A stretch of 64,000 nt of DNA, taken from positions 372,001 to 436,000 of the forward strand of contig NZ_SHNN01000002.1 of the NCBI RefSeq assembly GCF_026262625.1, given 5' to 3'. The notes beneath the pieces are model-generated. The model saw only the letters and a program-made list of their open reading frames with translations, searched no databases and was not told where the DNA came from. Below, in pieces: positions 51,974 to 60,181 of this stretch. This DNA is from Candidatus Litorirhabdus singularis (GTDB taxonomy: Bacteria > Pseudomonadota > Gammaproteobacteria > Pseudomonadales > Halieaceae). How positions within the stretch are numbered: position 1 is the stretch's first letter; the number at the start of each line of letters is the position of its first letter. Made by a program: the position numbers and the translations under genes.

Positions 51974-53038
51974 TCACGCCCCGGGTATTAGTTGTGGTAA
52001 CGCGGGCTGGTCTGTCGCCGGGCGAGAGGGCTCAGTATAGGTTCCCAGCAACATGCTACGAAATACAGTCAGCTGGTCAGGGTTGGCATCCCGCATGGCC
52101 TGGTAGGCGACGTGTTGGTTTAGGTTAGCAGTGGGAGACAATACAATACTCCATAAACCGGACGCGCTGTTGGGAAGCATAGAATAGCGAATGTCTGTGA
52201 CGCCATTTTCCAGCGTCAGGCTCTTGGCGATGTAGCCATTACTAAACCAGCGGAAGCGCTCAATATCTTTGGCTTGCTGGGAGTCTGGGTCGAGCCAGGG
52301 AAGGTCACGGGCAATTACCAGTTTTTCCAGTTTTTGACCCGGGTAAATTTCTAGTTCGATTGCCACTCGTGCGGCGTCGACATAATAGTTGTCCGCTGTC
52401 TCGTAGACAATTTTCCACACCAGCAAGTTGCCGAAACTGGGTTTGGCTTCCAGCCTGAGCGGAACATGGCCGCGTGTCGTCGCCAGTTCCCAGCCGGCCT
52501 CGACCGCGCGATCGCGCTGCAGTAAACCGATGGAGGGATAAATCAGCGCCCACAACAAAGCGATCCGGGCCAGGCCGGGGCGCTTCCGAACCGCTGCGAT
52601 TAGCACCAGCATGAGTAGCGGCAAAGTAAACAACGGATCGATCACAGAGACCGTATTCCAGGCGATACGTGCGTCACTGAAAGGCCACAACAACAGGGTG
52701 CCGTAAGTTGTGCAGGAATCAAGCAGAGCATGGGTGGCATAACCCAGGGTACAAAACAGGATGGACTGCTTCTGGGTGAGGCCGCGGCGTCGGCCTATCA
52801 GTCGATGAAGAATCAGTCCGCAAAGCAGTCCGCCAAAGGGAATAAATAGTAGCGAGTGAGTAAATTGCCGATGATATTCGAGGAACAATAGCGGGTCAGT
52901 GGGCGAACGAATCAGTACATCAAGGTCTGGCGCCATACCGGCCAGACAGCCGAGTATGGCGGCGGTAACCAGATGACCAGGCTTGGCGACAGCCTGAGGC
53001 GCCGCCGCGCCCAACGCAGCTTGAGTCAGTGGATCCAT
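51974..53038 (-). CDS. Membrane-bound metal-dependent hydrolase (YdjM/DUF457 type)
   Basis: A 354-residue inner-membrane protein. It begins MDPLTQAALGAAAPQAV, the usual start of this family, followed by DLDVLIRSPTDPLLFLEYHRQFTHSLLF with the His and Asp residues proposed to bind metal, then four helices to about residue 170 and a soluble C-terminal domain of about 170 residues. The known relatives include LexA-regulated YdjM; the activity is unproven. It follows the DUF748 gene after four bases, so the two are likely one transcript. Confidence 0.83.
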   Translation of the reverse strand: MDPLTQAALGAAAPQAVAKPGHLVTAAILGCLAGMAPDLDVLIRSPTDPLLFLEYHRQFTHSLLFIPFGGLLCGLILHRLIGRRRGLTQKQSILFCTLGYATHALLDSCTTYGTLLLWPFSDARIAWNTVSVIDPLFTLPLLMLVLIAAVRKRPGLARIALLWALIYPSIGLLQRDRAVEAGWELATTRGHVPLRLEAKPSFGNLLVWKIVYETADNYYVDAARVAIELEIYPGQKLEKLVIARDLPWLDPDSQQAKDIERFRWFSNGYIAKSLTLENGVTDIRYSMLPNSASGLWSIVLSPTANLNQHVAYQAMRDANPDQLTVFRSMLLGTYTEPSRPATDQPALPQLIPGA

Positions 53039-53042
53039 AAAC

Positions 53043-55430
53043 TTACAATCCTAGCGATACACCAGAGAGCTTGCCTTCCGCCGCCACCGACGCTTTGCAG
53101 GTATAGACGCGCTTGGCCTCTATACCGTGTTGCTGAACCAGCAATTGTTTCAGCCGTTGTTGACGCAATCGCGCCAATTCAAGCAACTCCGCCGTACCAG
53201 CCGCATCAATAACAGGAGGAGGGGATATAGCAGGATCATCCGTCGTCGCAGGACCGTCTGCAGTCGCAGCTATCCGCGCCAGCAATGCTTGATGATCGTC
53301 TCTGCCCGCGGCTCCACAAACCTGCAGTTCGAGGCTGGGCCGCTCGGTAAGTAAAACAGACAGTTTCTCAGTATAGGCCAGATTATCGACGCTTGGCTCG
53401 GCGCTGAGTGCAGTAAAAATCATCGGATCCAGAGACATTTTTCCAGCGGCCTTGAGTCCCATTTCGGCACCCATCCAAATCGCCCCATAGGGCTGCAGGG
53501 CGAGTTTGAGATAAGTTGTAGACCCGGCCATCAGAGCTTTACCCAAAGCGGTACTAATGACCTGATCAACACCGATGTCTGGGTCATCAAGCCGGCCACT
53601 GACTGGCACCTTCAATTTGATATTATCTTTGCCGTCGCGCAGCATATCGAGGGCCAGCCCCAGCGGCATCGGTAACGGCGCGCTCGCTTTAACATTCGGT
53701 GCCGACTTTACCTTCAGTTTACGCAGCACCATGTTGTTTTCGCTGGTCAGTTTTTCATCGGCAATGCGGGCTTTGAATTCGTGATCATATTGTCCGGCGA
53801 CTAGTTCATAGCCCAGCAAGTCTTCTATATAAGGCGACAGCACGGGCAGGCGAATAGATTCGATATTACCCTGTATATCAAGGTATACGGCCTCGGCAAG
53901 TGGTGCTATCTCTCCAGACGCATCGACGCGTCCATATTCGCCGACGCGGGCTACCAGGTTCATTTCGGTCGGATCTGCAGCAGCTGATGAATCCAGATTA
54001 CCCAGCGATAACTTGTCGACCAGTAAAGTGATGTTCATGGGGTGAGTAAATTTCTGGTCGCTAAACTCGATGCTGCTAGCGGTAAATTCCGACTGCTTTA
54101 TTTGCCAGCTGAACTCGTTCACTGCCGCGGGAGTGGCTTTCGATTGCCCGCCATCTGCCCCTGCATCGGCCACTGACTCCGTGTCTACTATGAAGCTCTC
54201 ATCGAGCGAATCTATAATTCCCATAATCAGGCCCTGACTTTGCAGATCGCCAGCTGGAGTCACCACAATACGGGAAGTGAGCGCGGAGCTTGTCAAAGAG
54301 CTGATAACCAGCCGATCGTCCGCCAACGCTAGTTCCTGCACGGTGATGCTGCCCGCTGCGGCAGGGCTACTATCGTCGTCTGTAACCACTGTCTTCAGCT
54401 CGAGCAGTTCGATTGTTTCGATCTCTACAGCGGCGTCCGCATCCAGTTCAAGGCCTGCTACACGCAAATGCTTCCATTGCAGCACACGGAGGCTTTGCCG
54501 GGTGTCGTCTACCTGCAGTTCAGCGACGGTCAAGTCACCGCGCACACTGACCTGAGGATTAGCTAGCGCATTCGAAACGCCTATGTCTCCACTCCAGGTT
54601 GCGTTGGGGATTCGCGTAGCGAAGTGTCCGCTGGTGGCCCCGAGTTCCTGCAATTGCAAATCAAACGAGCTCGTTAGAGCATCGATAGTGCCATCAATGC
54701 GGCCATTGAGCTTCAAGATACCGGCAAGATCTGTGACGGAGGACGGCAATTGGCCAGCAAAATCGGCGAGATTCAGCTGTTCAATATCCACTGCCAAGGC
54801 TAGCTCGGGAGACTCCGCAAAGGGTGATATCGTGCCATCAACCTCAACCGATGCGTCGTTCCAGCGCATCTGCAGCGAAAGGCTGCTGGGTGCTATCTCG
54901 GCGGTAGACAGGGCACTCACTGTTAGGAGGTCAATGGCAGCAGTGGCCTGGAGACCAAAGGCATCCAATTCCACTTCTGAGTTTTCTATGGTTAGGCTGT
55001 GCAGAGTAAACAGCGGCAGGACCAGATCACCAGCGGATTCCGCTTCGGTTTCGCCGCCCAGAGGAATCACGAGAATAACGTTACCACGCTCGTCTTCTTC
55101 AATGCGCAGAAACAGACCGCTGGCGTTCACCGACTCCACCACTATATTACCGCGTAAGAGTTCGAGCATAGCGATATCCACAAACAGGCTGGCGCCACTT
55201 AAGCTAGAGCTAGCATGTCCGGCGACTTGCAACCCCTCGGCACTGACACGTCCCGTGAACAGGTTGATATCCAGATTTTCCAATTGGGATTTGACGGCCA
55301 GAGATTGATCGACATTCTTGATCAAGAGGTAGCGTGTGAGCAGCGGTAGAACGCTGACAAATAGAGCCAGCAGCAAGGCGCATACAGTCAGAATAACCAG
55401 CCAGCGCTGCTTGAAAACGGGGGATATCAT
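53043..55430 (-). CDS. DUF748 domain protein, AsmA-like envelope protein
   Basis: A large (795-residue) protein with an N-terminal membrane anchor (WLVILTVCALLLALFVSVLPLL) and a long beta-rich periplasmic domain. The C-terminal block with MPLGLALDMLRDGKDNIKLKVPVSGRLDDPDIGVDQVISTALGKAL is the DUF748 signature, shared with AsmA/TamB-type bridge proteins thought to move lipids or assist outer-membrane assembly. The last 130 residues include ERPSLELQVCGAAGRDDHQAL and RLRQQRLKQLLVQQHGIEAKRVYTC, a region resembling OmpA-like peptidoglycan-binding ends. Function is inference from fold. Confidence 0.83.
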   Translation of the reverse strand: MISPVFKQRWLVILTVCALLLALFVSVLPLLTRYLLIKNVDQSLAVKSQLENLDINLFTGRVSAEGLQVAGHASSSLSGASLFVDIAMLELLRGNIVVESVNASGLFLRIEEDERGNVILVIPLGGETEAESAGDLVLPLFTLHSLTIENSEVELDAFGLQATAAIDLLTVSALSTAEIAPSSLSLQMRWNDASVEVDGTISPFAESPELALAVDIEQLNLADFAGQLPSSVTDLAGILKLNGRIDGTIDALTSSFDLQLQELGATSGHFATRIPNATWSGDIGVSNALANPQVSVRGDLTVAELQVDDTRQSLRVLQWKHLRVAGLELDADAAVEIETIELLELKTVVTDDDSSPAAAGSITVQELALADDRLVISSLTSSALTSRIVVTPAGDLQSQGLIMGIIDSLDESFIVDTESVADAGADGGQSKATPAAVNEFSWQIKQSEFTASSIEFSDQKFTHPMNITLLVDKLSLGNLDSSAAADPTEMNLVARVGEYGRVDASGEIAPLAEAVYLDIQGNIESIRLPVLSPYIEDLLGYELVAGQYDHEFKARIADEKLTSENNMVLRKLKVKSAPNVKASAPLPMPLGLALDMLRDGKDNIKLKVPVSGRLDDPDIGVDQVISTALGKALMAGSTTYLKLALQPYGAIWMGAEMGLKAAGKMSLDPMIFTALSAEPSVDNLAYTEKLSVLLTERPSLELQVCGAAGRDDHQALLARIAATADGPATTDDPAISPPPVIDAAGTAELLELARLRQQRLKQLLVQQHGIEAKRVYTCKASVAAEGKLSGVSLGL

Positions 55431-55510
55431 GCGGGCACAACTTCTCTTAACAGTCTAATAGGGGGAGCCATGTTAGAGGTAACAGAGGGTAGAGACAAAC
55501 GGGAAATTCA

Positions 55511-55539
55511 CAGGTAGAGCGCAGCGGGGCGGCTACCTG
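55511..55539. terminator. Hairpin after the 91-residue membrane protein gene
   Basis: CAGGTAG (55511-55517) and CTACCTG (55533-55539) are perfect reverse complements around a GC-rich 15-base loop, 33 bases beyond the stop of the minus-strand gene. No clear T tract; a weak terminator or RNA end structure. Confidence 0.35.
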
Positions 55540-55571
55540 TTGGTGTCGGTGGTGTTGGCGCTGTGCCGTAC

Positions 55572-55847
55572 CTATCCGACGAGGCGTCGGTCGGTGTCAC
55601 GACGACGGTCCAGGTGGATCACTTCGCCGCTGACCAATTCGAGCGGAAACACCTTGGCCTCTGTCTTGCGACGATCTGCAGAACTGCGAACGACGTAAAG
55701 TTTCTCTCCCACGTGGACCGTATCACCTACGTCGGCGAGGTCACGTTTGTCGGACACATAGTTGCGTGCGGCCACTGTAAATACGTAGGCTGAGATGACA
55801 ACGGCCCCAAAGCCCAGAACTCCCAGAGTGATAAGTACAGTTTGCAT
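55572..55847 (-). CDS. Unknown 91-residue single-helix membrane protein
   Basis: I do not recognise the family. One N-terminal membrane helix (about residues 4-26, TLGVLGFGAVVISAYVF) is followed by a short basic/acidic segment RNYVSDKRDLADVGDTVHVGEKLYVVRSSADRRKTEAK that reads as three or four beta strands (small SH3- or biotinyl-like barrel) and a positively charged end with EVIHLDRRRDTDRRL. It has its own intergenic region with a sigma-54-type promoter and the same 18-bp element as the exosortase-associated acyltransferase, so it may belong to that regulon. A GTGGTTT dyad lies in its leader. Confidence 0.7.
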   Translation of the reverse strand: MQTVLITLGVLGFGAVVISAYVFTVAARNYVSDKRDLADVGDTVHVGEKLYVVRSSADRRKTEAKVFPLELVSGEVIHLDRRRDTDRRLVG

Positions 55848-55881
55848 GTCTTGCGTTGCCTCCAGTGTGCCACTTCCCAGT

Positions 55882-55898
55882 GTGGTTTATAAAACCAC
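55882..55898. repeat. Leader hairpin before the 91-residue gene
   Basis: GTGGTTT (55882-55888), ATA, AAACCAC (55892-55898): a perfect 7-bp dyad with a three-base loop, 34 bases upstream of the gene's ATG and downstream of the predicted promoter. Confidence 0.42.
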
Positions 55899-55955
55899 CG
55901 CTCTATTTAGAAGCGTTAGTAGGTAAGGCTATCCTGCCCTTAGCCTAAAAACAAA

Positions 55956-55969
55956 GCAAAAACCGGGCC
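55956..55969 (-). promoter_or_regulatory. Sigma-54 promoter before the 91-residue gene
   Basis: On the minus strand GGCCCGGTTTTTGC: GG at 55969-55968, ten bases, GC at 55957-55956, with TTGC as the -12 core. From GG onward it matches the promoter at 47451 in 14 of 17 bases (GGC.CG.TT.TTGCTTT). Confidence 0.6.
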
Positions 55970-56032
55970 GACTTTTGAATAGCTTTCAAAATCAGTGACT
56001 TACTCTATCGAAAAAGCCTTGTACGTGAGTTG

Positions 56033-56050
56033 TTGTAAGTTTTTCTGACA
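56033..56050 (-). promoter_or_regulatory. 18-bp enhancer-like element, copy 2
   Basis: On the minus strand TGTCAGAAAAACTTACAA (56050 to 56033), an imperfect dyad TGTCAG...CTTACA, 16 of 18 identical to copy 1. The gap to the sigma-54 GG is 63 bases, against 64 for copy 1. Confidence 0.6.
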
Positions 56051-56232
56051 CTGTTTGAGCGACTTTTAGGCGGTTACCCGCGTCAAACCGCTCAGCGACG
56101 ATATGCCACCAGCCATCACTTTATTATTAGTTGCCATGAGTGTATATCGAAACCTGCGAGCGTTGAAGCGCAGTGGGGGACAAATTGGTTGCTTTTGAGG
56201 TAACCCAAACAGGTCACCGATAGAACTGGCGG

Positions 56233-57642
56233 CTAGCGCGCGCCTTTGCCGAAAAGTACCACTTCTACGGTGCTAATAAGAATCAGGAAGTCCAGGAACA
56301 AGCTATGGTTCTTCACGTAGTAGAGGTCAAACTGTAGTTTCTGTGCAGCATCTTTGGCATCGGCACCATAGGGATAACAGAGCTGAGCCCAACCGGTAAT
56401 GCCTGGCTTTACATAATGTCGAGCTGCGAAATGAGGGATTTCAGCGCTCAGCTCGGCAACAAATTCAGGGCGCTCGGGACGCGGGCCGATAAACGCCATA
56501 TCACCTGACAGCACGTTCAGTATCTGCGGTAGCTCATCGATTCTGCTGCGGCGTATAAAGCGACCCACCCGCGTAATGCGATCGTCATCTTTAGTGGCCC
56601 ACTGCGCCTTGCCATTCTTCTCCGCATCCACCCGCATGCTGCGGAACTTAAGGACATCAAACAGCTGTCCATGCAATCCGACTCGCGACTGGCGATATAC
56701 CAGCGGCGCGCGAATGCCGTCTTCGAGCCAAATGGCAAGAATGGTCAACAGCATGACCGGCCAGGTTGCCATTAACAGTAAGAAACTGGCGGTGACATCC
56801 AGCGCACGCTTACCCAGTCGGGTTAGCAGGCTCAGCTGGAAACCATCTGAAAATACCATCCAGCCCGGAGTTACGAATTCGAGCATTATTTTGCCAGCTT
56901 CCTGCTCAAAGAAGCTGACGACATCCAGAACCTGGATACCATGCAACTTGCTATCCAACAGGTCCTCGATAGGCAAACCCGCGCGGCGATCATCCACTGC
57001 AACCACAATCTGGTCGATGTTATTGGTGGTGGCGTAGTCAGAGAGCGAACCGGAGATGGTAACTATGGGTTCACCGGTGACGATGGCTTCATCAGCGCTG
57101 GTGTTAACAAAGCCGACGAATTTGAAGCCCACCCTGTCGCTGCGCCTGCGCATATTGTGCAGCACGGTGTTAGCCGCGCGTCCGGCGCCAAGCACCAGTA
57201 CACGTCGCTGTAACTGATCGCGGTCTACCAACTTACTGAACAGGTAGCGACACATCAGCACCAGCACCAAACCAGCACCCACCGTTTGAATAAACAGCTC
57301 CTGCCACTGGAACAGGTCGGGCAAAATATAGAAGATCGCTGCCATCACCAGGGACATAGCCAGGAACGCACCCAGCGTGCGGCGTATGACTCCGCCTGAG
57401 CCCTCGCGCATCTGCGGCTGATAGAGGCCCATAGCGGTCATACACAGCACCGTGGCGATCGCAAAAGTTAACGGTAAAGGAGCGAACCAGCCAGCCAGTT
57501 CGGCCCGCGCGGCGGCAGTTTCAGATTGTATCTCTGTCATGGTCGACAGATGGAAGGCAAAAATAAGCATGAAACCCTCTACCAGAGCTAAGTAGAGGAT
57601 CGCCGGATGGATATAGTGCTTGAACAGTCGTACCTTGCCCAT
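56233..57642 (-). CDS. Undecaprenyl-phosphate sugar transferase, PEP-CTERM system type (EpsB-like)
   Basis: Starts a repeat unit of exopolysaccharide by moving sugar-1-phosphate from a nucleotide sugar to undecaprenyl phosphate. From the ATG at 57642 (MGKVRLFKHYIHP; TGGAG upstream) it has 469 residues: four to five N-terminal helices, a CoA-binding-like domain with VLVLGAGRAANTVLHNM, and a C-terminal catalytic domain with KRALDVTASFLLLMATWP, PLVYRQSRVGLHGQLFDVLKFRSM, RRSRIDELPQILNVLSGDMAFIGPRPERP and YVKPGITGWAQL. The overall type corresponds to sugar transferases found with exosortase loci. Confidence 0.92.
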   Translation of the reverse strand: MGKVRLFKHYIHPAILYLALVEGFMLIFAFHLSTMTEIQSETAAARAELAGWFAPLPLTFAIATVLCMTAMGLYQPQMREGSGGVIRRTLGAFLAMSLVMAAIFYILPDLFQWQELFIQTVGAGLVLVLMCRYLFSKLVDRDQLQRRVLVLGAGRAANTVLHNMRRRSDRVGFKFVGFVNTSADEAIVTGEPIVTISGSLSDYATTNNIDQIVVAVDDRRAGLPIEDLLDSKLHGIQVLDVVSFFEQEAGKIMLEFVTPGWMVFSDGFQLSLLTRLGKRALDVTASFLLLMATWPVMLLTILAIWLEDGIRAPLVYRQSRVGLHGQLFDVLKFRSMRVDAEKNGKAQWATKDDDRITRVGRFIRRSRIDELPQILNVLSGDMAFIGPRPERPEFVAELSAEIPHFAARHYVKPGITGWAQLCYPYGADAKDAAQKLQFDLYYVKNHSLFLDFLILISTVEVVLFGKGAR

Positions 57643-57956
57643 CAAACAGCCACTCCAGAGGAGCACAGACTGCGACGAGCAGGGCGGTGTGGTGTGTTTG
57701 ATGTAGGCTTCATATAATGTAAGGCTATTAAGTAATCTAGCGAATCCTTGCCGTTAGCTTCAAGGGCACATTAGCGAGTTGACAGGGCCGATGCCAGCAA
57801 TGATTCCGTGGTTGGGACGCAGTTCACAGAAGCACCCCGGCTACAGCGACATTTGCTCTCAAGAGCGCAACAATGTGTCCGTGAGTGGGTGGTGAGCAGC
57901 ACAGTAAAAAGGTGTTCGGTAGGAATGTTTCTCAGTAAGGGTATCAGAGGTACTTC
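57643..57956. other. Divergent intergenic region between the sugar transferase and pyrophosphatase-like genes
   Basis: 314 bases. A short dyad GCTCTCAAGAGC (57855-57866) with flanking TTGC/GCAA is the only structure noticed. I looked for the 18-bp element and sigma-54 boxes here and did not find them on either strand. Confidence 0.5.
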
Positions 57957-58454
57957 ATGGAACGAGAAAGCATGCGCATAACGGCGGCTGCAGCTCCGCA
58001 CGTCGAGGTAGTGATAGAGGTGCCCCGCGGAAGTTTTCTGAAGCGCGGTAGCAGTGGCTCCATCGATTTTGTGTCGCCTGTGCCGTGCCCCTATAACTAC
58101 GGCTCTGTACCTGACTACATTGGTGGGGAGGGGGATTTACTGGATGCGGTGGTACTGGGCCCCAGACTGGCTGCTGGCACCAAAATTCGGGTCCGTGCTT
58201 ATGGCGCAATCGGCTTCTCGGAGCGGTTTATGTATGATGATAAATTGATTTGCTCAGAACAAGATCTGACATCAAGTCAGCGTCGTAATCTTCTGATATT
58301 CTTCACTTTTTATTCTCGGTGCAAGGGGGTCCTGAACCTGTTTCGAGGGCGTCGCGGACGCGCTCGCTGTGAGGGATGGAGCGAAGCGGCGGAAGCGCTG
58401 GGTCGGGCTATCCCAGCCGGGGATGTGCCGGCCAGGACTCGCGCTAGCTATTAA
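57957..58454 (+). CDS. Inorganic pyrophosphatase-like protein with altered active site
   Basis: A 165-residue protein with the fold of soluble family I pyrophosphatases: VEVVIEVPRGS, PCPYNYGSVPDYIGGEGDLLDAVVLG, and a charged helix FFTFYSR. By eye against E. coli PPase several metal or phosphate ligands are kept (Glu21, Lys29, Tyr48, Asp60, Asp63, Asp94, Lys96), but others differ: Asp65 is Glu58, Asp97 is Glu89, Lys142 is Ser120, and Glu31 and Arg43 have no match. It may be slow, use another substrate or be non-catalytic. The ATG at 57957 has AGAGG at a good distance. It lies next to EPS genes, where pyrophosphate is produced by nucleotide-sugar synthesis. Confidence 0.75.
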   Translation: MERESMRITAAAAPHVEVVIEVPRGSFLKRGSSGSIDFVSPVPCPYNYGSVPDYIGGEGDLLDAVVLGPRLAAGTKIRVRAYGAIGFSERFMYDDKLICSEQDLTSSQRRNLLIFFTFYSRCKGVLNLFRGRRGRARCEGWSEAAEALGRAIPAGDVPARTRASY

Positions 58455-58468
58455 TAGACGCCGGTCTG

Positions 58469-60064
58469 TTAATTGCGCTGAGACTCCTGTGACATAAAAT
58501 AGTTGGCAAACTCTCTGGCTAATTGAGCGCGATCAATCTTGCCGTTTGGGTTTCTAGGCAGTTCAGCGCGCACTTCGATATGCCTGGGTAGCATAAAATT
58601 CGGTAGCTCCTTAGTACAGACTGCCGTCAGGTCAGCCGCTGACACTCCTGGAGCGCAGCTGGCTACCAGCACGATAGCCTGACCCAAGTCAGGATGCTGT
58701 ATGCCCAGTGCGACCGCCTCCGAGATCAGTTTTGACTGGTACAGGACATCTTCCACCTCAGTGGGGCTGACACGGTACCCGGAGGTCTTGATCATCTCGT
58801 CTTTGCGGCTGACGAAATACAGGTAACCCTCTTCATCTATTGTTACTTCGTCGCCAGACCACACCGCAAGTTCCTGCAAGGGTAACTCCGGGGGTTGCCC
58901 GGGAGCGGGGCGAAAGCGCTGGGCCGTTTTTTCCTCGTCGCGCCAGTAACCCAGTGCAACCAGTGCTCCGCGATGCACGAGCTCACCGGCTTCGCCAGGC
59001 TCACAGGGGCTGCCGTCCTCTCGCACCACCATAATCTCGGCATTGGGAATTGCCTTACCCATGGAGTCTGGCCGCACGGCAATTTGTTCCGGCGGTAAAT
59101 AGGTGGAGCGGAAGGCCTCAGTTAAGCCATACATTAGAAAAATACTGGTGTCCGGAAGGGCTTTCTGCAGCGTTTGTGTCAGCAAGGGTGGCATGGCACC
59201 GCCCGAATTGGTGATATAGCGCAGGCAGCTTTGCGCTTCTGTCGGCCACTCCAGGGTAGCCAGCTGCTGCCATAGCGGCGGCACTGCGGCGAGCCCGGTT
59301 ACACCGTGGCGAGCTACTGCTTTGATAACGTCCCGCGGCAGCAGGTAATCCATCAGCACCACGCCTGCGCCAACGCAAAATGTGGTTGTGAGCTGGCTCA
59401 AACCATAGTCAAAGCTGAGCGGCAGCACTGCCAGTAGCACATCGTCGCGCGTGTTGTGGAGGTAGTCGGCAACGCTTTTGGCACCGGTTACCATGTTGCG
59501 ATGAGACAGTACGACCCCTTTCGGGTTGCCGGTACTGCCCGAGGTATACAAAATTGCAGCGACATCAGCGTCTATTCTGCGGGTCTGGGGAACGGTTGCC
59601 TCCCCCGTATCAGAAAACTCAGTCCAGCCCAGTGTCTGATAGTGTTGGCCATTTCCCGCCAGGGGTGCGTCCTCTATGGTAATGACAGACTTAAGGTCCT
59701 CACACGCTGCCAAAGCAGATTCCAATTGAGTCAGGCGTTGGTCGGCGGTAACCAGTGCTGTGACGTTACAGTCGCGTAAAATATAGGCGACCTGCGCCGG
59801 CTTGAGCAGCGGATTAATCGGCACAAACACAAGATCTGCCGCTGCGGCACCGAATAAGGCATACACACTCTGAGGAATCTTGGGCAGATAGACGCCTACT
59901 CGTTGTCCGGGTTGCAGCCCTAAACCTTTGAATCCCGTCGCACAACGGATTACCTGCGACCATAAATCTGCGTAAGTAGTCGCGTCTTGCTTGAAATACA
60001 ACCCCACAGCGTCTGGTTGCTGCTCCGCCTGTAGGCGAATGAACTCGTGAATCAGCTCTGACAT
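58469..60064 (-). CDS. Acyl-CoA ligase (AMP-forming), exosortase A system-associated type
   Basis: An acyl-adenylate-forming enzyme of 531 residues from the ATG at 60064 (MSELIHEFIRLQ; AGGAAAG about 12 bases upstream). Motifs: ILYTSGSTGNPKGVVLSHRN, FLMYGLTEAFRSTYLPPE, TSGYRVSPTEVEDVL and LPRNPNGKIDR with the C-terminal lysine. Size and the TEAFRSTYLPPE form recall the exosortase A-associated ligases found next to pyridoxal-dependent decarboxylases and acyl-carrier proteins; those partners are not in the window. Substrate unknown; a fatty acid or amino acid adenylate are both possible. Divergent from the UDP-glucose dehydrogenase gene. Confidence 0.83.
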   Translation of the reverse strand: MSELIHEFIRLQAEQQPDAVGLYFKQDATTYADLWSQVIRCATGFKGLGLQPGQRVGVYLPKIPQSVYALFGAAAADLVFVPINPLLKPAQVAYILRDCNVTALVTADQRLTQLESALAACEDLKSVITIEDAPLAGNGQHYQTLGWTEFSDTGEATVPQTRRIDADVAAILYTSGSTGNPKGVVLSHRNMVTGAKSVADYLHNTRDDVLLAVLPLSFDYGLSQLTTTFCVGAGVVLMDYLLPRDVIKAVARHGVTGLAAVPPLWQQLATLEWPTEAQSCLRYITNSGGAMPPLLTQTLQKALPDTSIFLMYGLTEAFRSTYLPPEQIAVRPDSMGKAIPNAEIMVVREDGSPCEPGEAGELVHRGALVALGYWRDEEKTAQRFRPAPGQPPELPLQELAVWSGDEVTIDEEGYLYFVSRKDEMIKTSGYRVSPTEVEDVLYQSKLISEAVALGIQHPDLGQAIVLVASCAPGVSAADLTAVCTKELPNFMLPRHIEVRAELPRNPNGKIDRAQLAREFANYFMSQESQRN

Positions 60065-60181
60065 AACGTGAAAACTTTCCTTTCTGTGAACCGTGTATTG
60101 GTATCGCGCTGCAGCTGAGACTATCATAGACCCCGCTTTATCATTGGGCTACGGCTCTCAAAAACAGCATAAGGACCGTCG

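Larger units (their letters stand above)
55848..56232. other. Intergenic region between the 91-residue gene and the sugar transferase
   Basis: 385 bases with no gene on either strand. On the minus strand it contains an enhancer-like element (56033-56050), a sigma-54-type promoter (55956-55969) and a leader dyad (55882-55898). Nothing else recognised in 56051-56232. Confidence 0.6.

Noticed and set aside
54583-55308. 241-codon plus-strand frame opposite the DUF748 gene
   Set aside because: Composition is that of a reverse-complement shadow (Ser/Arg rich) and the minus-strand protein has a clear anchor and domain.
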